The notes under the pieces are model-generated. The model made no database searches and was not told the origin of the DNA. It saw nothing but the letters and a program-made list of their open reading frames with translations. A stretch of DNA of 35,787 bases from an uncultured archaeon (GTDB lineage: Archaea; Halobacteriota; Halobacteria; Halobacteriales; Haloferacaceae), in contig CAKZPG010000021.1 of assembly GCA_937138675.1 (NCBI GenBank), positions 1-35,787 of the forward strand, written 5' to 3'. The translations under genes were made by a program, and so were the position numbers. Position 1 is the first letter of the stretch, and each line of letters opens with the position of its first letter. Shown one piece after another: positions 7,804-15,881 of the stretch.

Positions 7804-8052
7804 ATGAGCGCGACTGTATCCCCTGAGACGGACGAGGAGTCGACCAAGGACGAGCGGCTACGCCAGTACCTACTTGACCGAGTTCAAGACGGCGAACTGT
7901 ACTTCAAGAGCAAGTTCATCGCCGACGACGTCGGTCTGTCACCCAAGGAGATTGGCGCGTTGATGATCAAGCTTCGCGACGAGGCGACCGGCCTGAGCGT
8001 CGAGAAGTGGTCGTACACGAGTGCGACTACCTGGCGCGTCGAGCCTGCCTGA
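7804..8052 (+). CDS. Small haloarchaeal protein, DUF7123-type, winged-helix-like
   Basis: This 82-residue protein has the segment GELYFKSKFIADDVGLSPKEIGALMIKLRD followed by KWSYTSATTWRV. I recognise it as a protein conserved across haloarchaea (DUF7123, from memory). The helix-turn-helix-like middle and a C-terminal strand pair suggest a small winged-helix fold, so a DNA-binding role is possible but unproven. The ORF track starts at a GTG 30 codons upstream inside the palindrome. The ATG at 7804 fits the conserved N-terminus and the TATA position. It is a single gene with its own promoter, and the inverted repeat just upstream suggests specific regulation, perhaps by itself. Confidence 0.8.
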   Translation: MSATVSPETDEESTKDERLRQYLLDRVQDGELYFKSKFIADDVGLSPKEIGALMIKLRDEATGLSVEKWSYTSATTWRVEPA

Positions 8053-8147
8053 CGCCGGACAGCGTTCGCGCTCGCGGTTGGTCCCCGTGCGCCGCGCCTT
8101 CGGGCTGTGACAACTGTTATTCCTGCTGACCGGCTATCCTCGTAACG

Positions 8148-9287
8148 ATGGATCCGCGCGACCCGTCGGCCGACGATCCGCCTATAGGGCGGCTTCGCTC
8201 GCTGGTCCACCTTCGCGCGACCGAACGGAACGGCGACGAGGTGCGCTTCCACGGCGATCCGCTGGTTTCGCGCTCGGTACTTGACTCGGAGCTCTCACCT
8301 TCCTTCCACGACGCAGGCTACGAGGTTCGCGTCGTTGACGGCCGGAGCGTTGGCGAGGTGACCGTTGTCGCCGAGCCGATGGGGCCAGGTATCGACGGTA
8401 TCCCGTGGCTGAATCTTGTCCTCGCGCTCGCAACCGTCTGCTCAACGCTGTTTGTCGGCGCCGTGGCGTGGTACTACATCCCGGTCGAGACCGTCCGCGA
8501 GAACCCACTCGTCGCGCTTCGGGCGTGGCCGTTCACCGCCGCAGTGCTCGGCGTTCTCGCCACCCATGAACTCGGTCACTATCTCGTCGGACGGTACCAC
8601 GGCGTCAATGTCTCGCTTCCGTACCTCCTCCCGTTCGTCGTTCCGTTCGGGACGCTCGGCGCCGTCATCCGGATGCGCGGGCGGATGCCCGACCGGAAAG
8701 CGCTGTTCGACATCGGCGTTGCCGGCCCGCTCGCTGGGCTGGCCGCCACTGTTGTCGTCACCGCTGTTGGCCTCTGGATCGACCCGATGCGGATCCCGCC
8801 GCGCGTACTCGCGGCGGGCGGCGACGTCATTGTCTTCAACAGCCCGCCGCTCTTGCGGCTCATCGGCACTGTCCTTGGCCGTCCGACGAGCTATGCCGAC
8901 CCCGGGCTGATGATCCACCCTATTATTATCGGCGGGTGGGTGGGAATGTTCTTCACGCTGCTCAATCTCTTGCCCGTCGGCCAGCTAGACGGCGGGCACA
9001 TCCTCCGGGCGATGATCGGCCGCCGGCAGGAGACCGTCGCCGCCATCGTCCCGGGCGTACTGTTCGCGCTCGCGGCCTACCTCTTTTTCATCCGAGGCCT
9101 TGGACTGAACGAATCGGTCGGGCTTTGGGCCTTTTGGGGCTTTCTCGTGACGCTTGTCGCGTACAACGGCCCCGCCCACCCGCGCGACGAGACGCCGCTC
9201 GAGTGGTCCCGTATCGCCGTTGGGCTGCTCACCTTCGCGGTTGGGACGCTCTGTTTCGTTGCGGTCCCGATCGAACTACTCGGCTGA
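8148..9287 (+). CDS. Site-2 protease family membrane metalloprotease (M50), PDZ-free
   Basis: This 379-residue protein has a soluble N-terminal region of about 85 residues and then six or more membrane helices. The zinc motif HELGHYLVGRYHG starts at residue 140 and the second metal motif is NLLPVGQLDGGHIL near residue 275. This is the M50 S2P core without PDZ domains, similar to the haloarchaeal and EGY1-like group. It presumably cleaves transmembrane substrates within the bilayer; the substrate is not evident. A TATA-like GTTATTC lies about 28 nt before the ATG. The last 12 bases overlap the convergent thiL gene. Confidence 0.93.
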   Translation: MDPRDPSADDPPIGRLRSLVHLRATERNGDEVRFHGDPLVSRSVLDSELSPSFHDAGYEVRVVDGRSVGEVTVVAEPMGPGIDGIPWLNLVLALATVCSTLFVGAVAWYYIPVETVRENPLVALRAWPFTAAVLGVLATHELGHYLVGRYHGVNVSLPYLLPFVVPFGTLGAVIRMRGRMPDRKALFDIGVAGPLAGLAATVVVTAVGLWIDPMRIPPRVLAAGGDVIVFNSPPLLRLIGTVLGRPTSYADPGLMIHPIIIGGWVGMFFTLLNLLPVGQLDGGHILRAMIGRRQETVAAIVPGVLFALAAYLFFIRGLGLNESVGLWAFWGFLVTLVAYNGPAHPRDETPLEWSRIAVGLLTFAVGTLCFVAVPIELLG

Positions 9288-10160
9288 GTGAGTAAACCCG
9301 CGGTCGGCCAGTGGGTCGCCGTCTGCGGTGACACCGTCCGCAGCCTCCCGTACTTCGCCGAACACCGACAGTGGGACCGAGAGCGCACGACTTGCGGGTG
9401 CCACACGGTCGGCGGGAAGCGTGAGGAGGAGTTCGAAGTCCTCGCCGACGAACGCGGCCAGTTCCCGCCGGTCGGCTGCATCACGCGCAACGTCGTCGGC
9501 GGCGGCCGCGACGGGGATGTCGCCCCACGCAATGTCGACCCCGACCCCGCTCGCCTCGGCGAGCTGGTGGAGCGAGCGGGCGAGACCGTCCGAGACATCC
9601 ATCATCGCCGTCGCATCGTCGGCGAGGGCGACGCCCGCGGCCACCCGGGGGGTGAATCTGAAGAGGTCGTTCCCGCGCTCGGTATCGCCGGCCTCGAACT
9701 GACGGAGCGCCGCCGCGGTGCGCCCGAGCGCCCCAGTGACGCAGATGGCCTCGTCGGGGTGGGCATCGGACCGATAGACGGGGTCGTCGACCCGGCCGAA
9801 CGCCGTCGTCGCGACGGTGAACTCGTCGTGGTTGTCCAAGTCGCCGCCGACGTACTCGGCACCGACGGCGGCACAGACGTCCGTGGCGCCGTCGACAAAC
9901 GCGAGGAGGTCCTCACCGTCGAACGCGGGTGCGCCGTAGGCGGCGACGGCCCCCTGGGCGCGAGCGCCCATTGCTGCCACGTCCGAGAGCGATGCGCCGA
10001 CTGCCCGCCAGCCGGCGGTGTATGGGGTCGTCCCGTCCGGAAAGTCCGTCCGCTCGTGGAGCATGTCGGTCGTGATGGCGAGGTCGTCGACGATGGCGGC
10101 GTCGTCGCCGGCGGCCGGCAGGCGCTCTGAAAGGAGGCGGAGGGCCGCGCGTTCGTCCAT
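9276..10160 (-). CDS. thiL: Thiamine-monophosphate kinase
   Basis: ThiL phosphorylates thiamine monophosphate to thiamine pyrophosphate with ATP, the last step of cofactor synthesis. The protein of 294 residues belongs to the PurM/ThiL/HypE superfamily. It starts MDERAALRLLSERLP, then has the Mg/ATP-binding GDDAAIV and TTDMLHERTDFP. Further segments are GWRAVGASLSDVAAMGA, GGDLDNHDEF and the C-terminal MMDVSDGLARSLHQLAE, with AFVGEDFELLLTLP near the end. The ORF track start (10220) adds 20 residues absent from the family; the ATG at 10160 is preferred. It converges with the S2P gene (12-bp overlap) and is divergent from the YbhN-like gene. Confidence 0.96.
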   Translation of the reverse strand: MDERAALRLLSERLPAAGDDAAIVDDLAITTDMLHERTDFPDGTTPYTAGWRAVGASLSDVAAMGARAQGAVAAYGAPAFDGEDLLAFVDGATDVCAAVGAEYVGGDLDNHDEFTVATTAFGRVDDPVYRSDAHPDEAICVTGALGRTAAALRQFEAGDTERGNDLFRFTPRVAAGVALADDATAMMDVSDGLARSLHQLAEASGVGVDIAWGDIPVAAAADDVARDAADRRELAAFVGEDFELLLTLPADRVAPASRALSVPLSVFGEVREAADGVTADGDPLADRGFTHSAE

Positions 10161-10244
10161 GTCCGGCCGGCGACCGCGGGCAACAAAACGGTTGTGGGCT
10201 GGCGACTCCGGAGGGTTCAAGCCACTCTCGACTGACCAGAGGGC

Positions 10245-11291
10245 ATGGCTGGCGGGAAGACGCGAGCGACCATTCTTGCCTTCGCCGCCGCTGTTGCAGT
10301 GTTCGCGGTACTCTTCGCCGTCACCGGCGTCAACGAAGTGCTTACCTTTGTCGTGGGCGCGGACCCGAAGATCGTTGCTCTCATCGTCGCGACGACGGTG
10401 TTGTGGCTTGTCGCGTGGGGTGGCGCGCTTCGCGTGGTCCTCGGTGTTCTCGGCGTCAACGTCTCCATGCTCACCTCGTTTTTCATCTTTTCGGGGGCGA
10501 TGTTCTCGAACAACGTTACGCCGTTCGGGCAGGCGGGCGGCGAACCCGTCACCGCCTTGCTCATCTCCCGGGTCGTCGATACGGAGTACGAGACGGGACT
10601 AGCAGCCATCGCCAGCGTCGATACAATAAATTTCGTCCCCTCAATCACGCTTGCCCTGTTCGGTGTCGCCTACTTCGCGACGGAAGTGACCCTCGGGACG
10701 AACGGGAACGTCGCGCTCGCAGCGATCGTCGTCGTGACGCTTGCACTGGGGGTTCCGGGCGTGGTCTATCTCGGGTGGACCCGGCGCTATGACCTGGAGG
10801 ACCGCGCGGTCGGCGTCCTTGTCCCGATGGCCCGTCGGGTCGCAAATCGAGTTCCGCGTGTCCCCGTCCCAACGAAAGCGGGCGTCGAGACCCGCATCAA
10901 CGGCTTCTTTCGGGCGATAGAGCGAGTCGCTGCCGATCGAGAGTCGCTTATCCTTGCGCTCGCACTCTCTGCGGCTGGATGGGGATTCCAGATGCTCGGG
11001 CTCTGGCTTGCCTTTCGCGCCATCGGAGCGCCTATTCCGCTCTCGGTTGCGATGGTCGTTGTCCCTATCGGCGCTATCGCGGGCGTGACACCCCTGCCGG
11101 GCGGTGTGGGCGGTATCGAGAGCGTCCTTGTGGTCCTCCTCGTCGCCGCACCACTGGCGAATGTCAGCCAGGAGGTGGCGCTCGCCGGCGTCGTCGTCTT
11201 CCGTGCCGCCGTCTACTGGGTCCCGGTCGCCATCGGCGGCACCGTAACGGCAGTTGTCGGCGTTCGCTCGGGCGCGCTTGACCCATTGTGA
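10245..11291 (+). CDS. YbhN/UPF0104-type integral membrane protein (flippase-like)
   Basis: This 348-residue protein has about eight transmembrane helices and belongs to the lysylphosphatidylglycerol synthase TM/UPF0104 superfamily (MprF flippase-like, YbhN). Supporting segments are the NNVTPFGQAGGEPVTALLISR region and the characteristic GVTPLPGGVGGIESVLV motif near residue 285. Family members are thought to move lipids or lipid-linked sugars across the membrane, but the archaeal substrate is unknown. A TTCAAG element lies about 26 nt before the ATG. It stands alone between thiL and rps19e. Confidence 0.87.
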   Translation: MAGGKTRATILAFAAAVAVFAVLFAVTGVNEVLTFVVGADPKIVALIVATTVLWLVAWGGALRVVLGVLGVNVSMLTSFFIFSGAMFSNNVTPFGQAGGEPVTALLISRVVDTEYETGLAAIASVDTINFVPSITLALFGVAYFATEVTLGTNGNVALAAIVVVTLALGVPGVVYLGWTRRYDLEDRAVGVLVPMARRVANRVPRVPVPTKAGVETRINGFFRAIERVAADRESLILALALSAAGWGFQMLGLWLAFRAIGAPIPLSVAMVVVPIGAIAGVTPLPGGVGGIESVLVVLLVAAPLANVSQEVALAGVVVFRAAVYWVPVAIGGTVTAVVGVRSGALDPL

Positions 11292-11323
11292 TACGAACCG
11301 CACGCTCGCCCTAATTACGACGG

Positions 11324-11330
11324 ATTTAAC
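11324..11330 (+). promoter_or_regulatory. TATA-like box of rps19e
   Basis: ATTTAAC is centred about 28 nt upstream of the rps19e ATG, consistent with leaderless transcription of the ribosomal protein gene. Confidence 0.5.
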
Positions 11331-11354
11331 CTCGGGTCGGCGATATACGAGGGT

Positions 11355-11810
11355 ATGGCAACCCTCTACGATGTTCCGGTCGACGCGCTCATTGAGTCCG
11401 TCGCCGACCGGATTACGGACGACCTCGAAGAACCGGACTGGATCCGGTTCGCAAAGACCGGCGAGAGCCGCGAACTCCCGCCCCAGCAGGAGGACTTCTG
11501 GCAGACTCGTGCGGCCTCGCTGCTGCGAAAGGTCGCTGTCGACGGTCCCGTCGGCGTCGACCGGCTCTCGACGGAGTACGGCGGCCGCAAGCGGGGGTCG
11601 ACCCGATATGTCGTCTCCAACGATTCCTCCGTGGCAGGCAGTAAGAAGATCGTTCGCGTCTGTCTTCAGCAACTTGAGGAGGCCGACTACGTCGAAACCG
11701 CCGAGGGCGAGGGTCGCCGGATCACCGGTGAGGGCCGCCGTCTGCTCGACAACGTCGCCGACGACGTGCTCGAGGACCTCGACCGTCCTGACCTCGAGCG
11801 CTACGCGTAG
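11355..11810 (+). CDS. rps19e: 30S ribosomal protein S19e
   Basis: This small-subunit ribosomal protein is found in archaea and eukaryotes and has no bacterial counterpart. The 151-residue sequence starts MATLYDVPVDALIESVADR. It contains PDWIRFAKTGESRELPP, then WQTRAASLLRKVAVDGPVGV, the YGGRKRGSTRY block and the C-terminal LQQLEEADYVE with GRRITGEGRRLLD, all typical of S19e. Eukaryotic S19 is needed for pre-18S rRNA maturation, and the archaeal protein has an equivalent place in the subunit head. It is followed by the PDCD5-family gene and the PP-loop gene, a conserved archaeal arrangement. Confidence 0.97.
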   Translation: MATLYDVPVDALIESVADRITDDLEEPDWIRFAKTGESRELPPQQEDFWQTRAASLLRKVAVDGPVGVDRLSTEYGGRKRGSTRYVVSNDSSVAGSKKIVRVCLQQLEEADYVETAEGEGRRITGEGRRLLDNVADDVLEDLDRPDLERYA

Positions 11811-11864
11811 GTCGGCGGCTTTCGCGCCGAAATCGTTTTGACTCTCACGCGGAGATTCGTATCT

Positions 11865-12224
11865 ATGAGCGGAAGCCCCGACGACGAGCGACTTGAAGAA
11901 CTCCGAGAAGAGAAAATAGAGCAGCTCCGCGAACAACAGCAGGGCGGCGGGAACGACACCGACGCCGCCGCACAGGAGGCCGCGGCGGAGCAGGCCGAGG
12001 CCCAGAAGGAAGCACTCCTAAAACAGTATCTCACGGACGGCGCGCGAAAGCGGCTGAACGCGGTCCAGATGTCGAAACCGCAGTTCGCCCAACAGGTCGA
12101 ACAGCAACTGGTCGCGCTCGCTCAGAGCGGCCGGATACAGGACCGTATCGACGAGGACCAGATGGCCGACCTGCTCCGCGAACTGAAGCCAGATGACACC
12201 GGATTCAATATCCGCCGGCGGTAG
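11865..12224 (+). CDS. DNA-binding protein, PDCD5 family
   Basis: This 119-residue protein has an N-terminal charged helix ([25 protein letters not shown]), an Ala/Glu/Gln-rich stretch, and the conserved core [32 protein letters not shown]. It ends with [17 protein letters not shown]. It matches the archaeal PDCD5/TFAR19 family (COG2118), annotated as nucleic-acid binding; the cellular role in archaea is unclear. The ORF track starts nine codons early. The ATG at 11865 fits the family and is preceded by GTTTTG 27 nt upstream, giving a likely separate leaderless promoter. It is downstream of rps19e, as in many archaea, which suggests a link with ribosomes. Confidence 0.95.
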   Translation: MSGSPDDERLEELREEKIEQLREQQQGGGNDTDAAAQEAAAEQAEAQKEALLKQYLTDGARKRLNAVQMSKPQFAQQVEQQLVALAQSGRIQDRIDEDQMADLLRELKPDDTGFNIRRR

Positions 12225-12230
12225 GCAGCG

Positions 12231-12830
12231 GTGGACCTCGCACTCTGTTACAGTGGTGGGAAGGACTCGACGCTCGCAGCCCTGCTACTCGACCGGTTCT
12301 ACGACGTCACGCTCGTTACCGCGCACTTCGGTCTGACCGGGGACTGGCAGCACGCCCGGGCGGCGGCGGCGACGCTTTCGTACCCGTTCGACACCATCGA
12401 GATGGACCGCGAGGTTGCCGTGAAGGCCGTCGAGCGTATCCACGAGGACGGCTACCCTCGAAACGGCATCCAGCTGGTCCATGAACACACTCTGGAGACG
12501 CTCGCGGAGACCGACGTCGACGCGGTGGCCGACGGTACACGCCGTGACGATAGGGTACCGAGCGTCTCACGCGCACAGGCCCAGAGCCTCGAGGACCGAC
12601 ACGGGATTGACTATCTCGCGCCGCTCTCGGGGCTCGGCCGCGGGGCGGTCGACCGCCTCGTCAAACGGTATCTTGACGTTCACGAGGGGCCCAGCGAGAC
12701 GGTGGCGAAGGCAGACTACGAGTCTGAACTCCGGGCGTTGATGCGCGACGAGTACGACAGCGATGCGGTGCACTCTGCCTTCCCGGACCACGTTCAAACG
12801 GCGGTTTTGGGGCTCCGCGACGGAGAGTGA
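12231..12830 (+). CDS. PP-loop ATP pyrophosphatase-like protein (COG2117 type)
   Basis: This 199-residue protein has an N-terminal PP-loop, CYSGGKDSTLAALLLDR, that binds and cleaves ATP to AMP and PPi in enzymes such as tRNA thiolases and asparagine or argininosuccinate synthetases. Further supporting segments are VDAVADGTRRDDRVPS and GIDYLAPLSGLGR. I recognise it as the archaeal family that lies beside S19e and PDCD5 genes (COG2117, once described as a predicted tRNA-thiouridylase subunit). The substrate is not known; tRNA or translation-factor modification is a reasonable inference. There are no cysteine pairs for a zinc ribbon and no catalytic cysteine pair as in MnmA. The start is a GTG six bases after the PDCD5 stop, indicating an operon. 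Confidence 0.82.
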   Translation: MDLALCYSGGKDSTLAALLLDRFYDVTLVTAHFGLTGDWQHARAAAATLSYPFDTIEMDREVAVKAVERIHEDGYPRNGIQLVHEHTLETLAETDVDAVADGTRRDDRVPSVSRAQAQSLEDRHGIDYLAPLSGLGRGAVDRLVKRYLDVHEGPSETVAKADYESELRALMRDEYDSDAVHSAFPDHVQTAVLGLRDGE

Positions 12831-12944
12831 CGGTCCCACGGGATCGCAGTCTTCCCGAGGCGTGATGGTTCTGTCCGCACCGCAGGTTCGCGACCAGTGG
12901 TCGCGAACGGTCAGCTTCAAGCGCGTCGTGCCCGACCCGTTGGT

Positions 12945-14249
12945 ATGAGACACGAGGGTTTGAAGGGATTTCGCGACTTCTACCCCCCCGAGATGGCCGC
13001 CCGTCGGGCGGTGGTCGACAGCGTCGAGTCGACCGCACGGCGGTACGGCTTCCGTGAGATAGCTACGCCCGCAATCGAGCGCCAGCGCCTCTACACTGAG
13101 AAGAGTGGCGACGAGATAGTCGAGGAACTGTACGCCTTCACCGACAAGGGTGGACGCGACGTCGCACTCACCCCCGAACTCACACCGACCGTGGCGCGGA
13201 TGGTCGTCGAGAAGGGACAGGAGTTCTCGAAGCCGATCAAGTGGGTCTCGACCCAACCGTTCTGGCGGTACGAGCAGGTCCAGCAGGGGCGGTTCAGAGA
13301 GTTTTACCAGACGAACGTCGACGTGTTCGGCTCTGCTGACCCCACTGCCGACGCCGAGATCATCGCCTTTGCCGCCGACGCCCTCACCGATCTCGGGCTC
13401 TCCGCCGACGATTTTGAACTCCGGGTCTCGCACCGCGACATTCTCGGCGGACTGCTGGACGCCTTCGATACCGACGTCGACCGAGAGGCGGCTATCCGGG
13501 CCGTAGACAAGTCCGCGAAAGTCGAGACAGCCGAGTACCACGCCCTGCTTGCAGACGCCGGCCTCTCGCCTGCGCAGGTTGACCAGTTCGACGAGCTGCT
13601 GGCGACAGGCGAACTCGACGAACTGGTCGCGTTCGGCGGCACGGACGTCGAGGCGGCGGTCGAAAACCTCCGCGCGGTTCTCGCGGCCGCCGACGACCTC
13701 GGTGTCAATAAGTATCTCGACCTCTCCTTGCGGACCGCACGCGGCCTTGACTACTACACCGGCGTCGTCTTCGAGTGCTTCGACGCGACCGGTGAGGTCG
13801 GGCGCGCGGTGTTCGGTGGCGGGCGCTACGACGACCTGATCGAGTCCTTCGGCGGACCGCCGACCCCTGCTGTCGGTGTCGCGCCGGGCGTGATGAACTC
13901 CACGCTCCCTCTCCTGCTCCAGCGCGCGGGCGTCTTCCCCACGGAAGCGATCTCGACCGACTACTACGTTCTCCAGGTGGGCGACACTCGCCCGACTGCG
14001 GCGCGGGTCGCCCGTGACCTGCGTGCCAGGGGGCACGTCGTCGAAACAGATCTTGCGGGGCGTGGGTTCGGAGCACAGCTATCCTACGCGGATTCGATCA
14101 ACACCGAGACGGTCGTTGTCGTTGGGGAGCAGGATCTGGCGAACGACGAGGTGACAGTAAAAGAGATGTCGAGCGGCGACCAGACGACCGCGCCAGTTGA
14201 CGCGTTCCCTGGCGACCACGAGCGGCCGACGTACGAGGACTTCGCGTAG
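12945..14249 (+). CDS. hisS: Histidyl-tRNA synthetase
   Basis: HisRS is a class II aminoacyl-tRNA synthetase that charges tRNA-His in the cytoplasm. The 434-residue protein begins MRHEGLKGFRDFYPPEM and has the motif 1/2 region with FWRYEQVQQGRFREFYQ. It has the histidine-specific RGLDYYTGVVFE motif and motif 3 in GGGRYDDLIESFGG followed by PAVGVAPGV. The C-terminal anticodon-binding alpha/beta domain begins near YVLQVGDTRP. The ORF track adds 16 residues upstream; the ATG at 12945 matches the family and has CTTCAAG centred 27 nt before it. The gene follows the PP-loop gene after 114 bp and has its own promoter. Confidence 0.97.
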   Translation: MRHEGLKGFRDFYPPEMAARRAVVDSVESTARRYGFREIATPAIERQRLYTEKSGDEIVEELYAFTDKGGRDVALTPELTPTVARMVVEKGQEFSKPIKWVSTQPFWRYEQVQQGRFREFYQTNVDVFGSADPTADAEIIAFAADALTDLGLSADDFELRVSHRDILGGLLDAFDTDVDREAAIRAVDKSAKVETAEYHALLADAGLSPAQVDQFDELLATGELDELVAFGGTDVEAAVENLRAVLAAADDLGVNKYLDLSLRTARGLDYYTGVVFECFDATGEVGRAVFGGGRYDDLIESFGGPPTPAVGVAPGVMNSTLPLLLQRAGVFPTEAISTDYYVLQVGDTRPTAARVARDLRARGHVVETDLAGRGFGAQLSYADSINTETVVVVGEQDLANDEVTVKEMSSGDQTTAPVDAFPGDHERPTYEDFA

Positions 14250-14309
14250 GGGTGGCCGACTACGGCGAGTTCGCGCACGGCTTTTCTCTCTCCCGCTCCA
14301 CTCAGTATC

Positions 14310-15116
14310 GTGCGCGCCTTCCGCCTCGCCTACGACGGGCGTCCGTTCTACGGCTACCAGCGACAGCCGCGGGTCCCGACGGTGGAGGGGGCGTTGCTTG
14401 ACGCTCTCACGGACCTGGACGTTGTCGACGACCCGACTGTGGTCCCCGAACGCTACGCTGCTGCCGGACGGACGGACGCGGGTGTCTCCGCGAGCGCCCA
14501 GACCGTCGCGTTCGTGGCTCCGGAGTGGCTGACACCGGCGGCGCTCTCCAGTGCGCTCCCGGCCACAGTACGGGCGTGGGCGCACGCTGACGTTCCGCCT
14601 GAGTTTCACGCAACCCACAATGCGACCAGCCGGGCATACGTCTACCATCTCCACGCACCGGCGGCGCAGACGGACGACACGGCGGCCCACGAGGTGGCCT
14701 CGCGGCTCGACGGCCGACACGACTTTCACAACCTGACCCCGGACGAGACGGGAACTGAACGCGACCTCTCACTCGCGGTTAGCCGAGACGGCGACTTTCT
14801 CACGCTCTCTGCCGCGGCCGACGGGTTCGCGCGCCATTTAGTACGCCGGCTAGCGAGCGTCATCGCCGTCGCGGGACAGGGCGAGGCGGACACGGCGTGG
14901 CTCGACCGCCTACTCGGGCCCGACCCGGTCGACGGCCCGGACGGCGTCAGGCCAGCGCCGCCGGAGCCGCTGGTGCTGACTGACGTCCGCTACGAGGACG
15001 TCTCCTTCATCATCGACGAAGCGGCGGCCGCGAACGCCCGCAAGGCCCTCGGCGCGCGTCGAGTCGCGGCCAGCCGGGCGGACCGGGCGCTCAAATCGGT
15101 TCTCAATGGGGTGTGA
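14310..15116 (+). CDS. truA: tRNA pseudouridine synthase A
   Basis: TruA isomerises uridines at tRNA positions 38-40 to pseudouridine. The 268-residue protein starts at a GTG with MRAFRLAYDGRPFYGYQRQP. The catalytic aspartate (Asp56) lies in AAGRTDAGVSASAQ. Further family segments are TSRAYVYHLHAP and GFARHLVRRLASVIAVAGQG. A TTTTCT element about 25 nt upstream supports the GTG start. It is followed directly by the HAD-family gene, which may overlap its end, so the two are probably co-transcribed. Confidence 0.96.
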   Translation: MRAFRLAYDGRPFYGYQRQPRVPTVEGALLDALTDLDVVDDPTVVPERYAAAGRTDAGVSASAQTVAFVAPEWLTPAALSSALPATVRAWAHADVPPEFHATHNATSRAYVYHLHAPAAQTDDTAAHEVASRLDGRHDFHNLTPDETGTERDLSLAVSRDGDFLTLSAAADGFARHLVRRLASVIAVAGQGEADTAWLDRLLGPDPVDGPDGVRPAPPEPLVLTDVRYEDVSFIIDEAAAANARKALGARRVAASRADRALKSVLNGV

Positions 15117-15144
15117 TTATACTCGTCCACGCGTACCGACAGCC

Positions 15145-15795
15145 GTGTACGAGGCGGTCGTCTTCGACTTCGATGGTGTGTTGGCCCACCCGACCTTAGG
15201 GTCAGTCCTCGACGCTGCGGCGCGCAAGGCACTCCAGGCGGTGGGCGTCGAGCCCACCCCGCGGGCGGTGTCGCACGCTCGCAGCTCCGACCTCGGGAGG
15301 GTCCGGCTCCTCTGTGCGGCCCACGGCCTCGACCCAGCGCGGTTCATGACCGCCCGCGACGAGTGTACGAGCGCGGAGCAGGCCCGGGCGATAGCGGACG
15401 GCCGCAAGCCGACCTACGACGATCTTGACGCACTCGGGGCGCTCAACGATCAAGGCGTGGCGACGGCTATCGTGAGCAATAATCAGCAGGCGACGATCGA
15501 CCGCTTTCTCGACCTCGTCGACCTCGGGGCCGACCTGTCGGTCGCGTACGGCCGCGAGCCCTCGCTCGACGGCCTACGCCGGAAGAAGCCGCGGCCGTAC
15601 TACCTTCGACGCGCGCTCGCGGACCTCGGGGTCGGCGCGGGCGAGACGCTGTACGTCGGCGACCAGACAAAAGACCTGTTGGCGGCGCGGGCCGCCGGGG
15701 CGGATGCAGCATTTGTCCGCCGATCCCACCGTGAGGGCTACCGTGTCGGGGCCAGGCCCGACTACGAGGTCCGGACGCTCCACAACCTCCCGTGA
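15145..15795 (+). CDS. HAD-superfamily hydrolase
   Basis: This 216-residue haloacid dehalogenase-type hydrolase is most likely a phosphatase of the phosphoglycolate phosphatase/beta-phosphoglucomutase class. Motif I is VVFDFDGVLAHPT (nucleophile Asp), motif II is ATAIVSNNQQAT, a conserved lysine sits in RRKKPRPYYL, and motif IV is LYVGDQTKDLLAARAAGADA. A helical cap lies between motifs I and II. The start is uncertain: a GTG at 15145 gives the usual short N-terminus, while the ATG at 15106 would overlap truA by 11 bases and add 13 residues (MGCDYTRPRVPTA). The substrate cannot be told from the sequence. Confidence 0.88.
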   Translation: MYEAVVFDFDGVLAHPTLGSVLDAAARKALQAVGVEPTPRAVSHARSSDLGRVRLLCAAHGLDPARFMTARDECTSAEQARAIADGRKPTYDDLDALGALNDQGVATAIVSNNQQATIDRFLDLVDLGADLSVAYGREPSLDGLRRKKPRPYYLRRALADLGVGAGETLYVGDQTKDLLAARAAGADAAFVRRSHREGYRVGARPDYEVRTLHNLP

Positions 15796-15798
15796 ACC

Positions 15799-15821
15799 GC
15801 CTCGGGGCTGAGCCCCGAGGC
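15799..15821. repeat. Perfect 10-bp hairpin after the HAD gene
   Basis: GCCTCGGGGC, a TGA loop and GCCCCGAGGC form a perfect 10-bp stem four bases after the HAD stop codon. The stem is very GC-rich and is followed by a mixed pyrimidine stretch (CTTGGCTTCTCTG). It could aid transcript termination or 3' end stability. It may instead be a relic of an IS200/IS605-type element end, since similar stems occur there. No transposase frame is beside it. Confidence 0.6.
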
Positions 15822-15881
15822 ACTCGCCTTGGCTTCTCTGTAGACCGGAGGAACTACCCGCCGCCCGACCGCTGTTGAGGT

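Noticed and set aside
10641-11936. 431-aa minus-strand ORF
   Set aside because: Antisense to the UPF0104-type gene and rps19e; no domain, with Arg- and Asp-rich low-complexity composition typical of shadows.
12567-14036. 489-aa minus-strand ORF
   Set aside because: It is the antisense shadow of hisS and the PP-loop gene; GC-rich third positions leave few stops on the opposite strand. The hisS motifs are on the plus strand.
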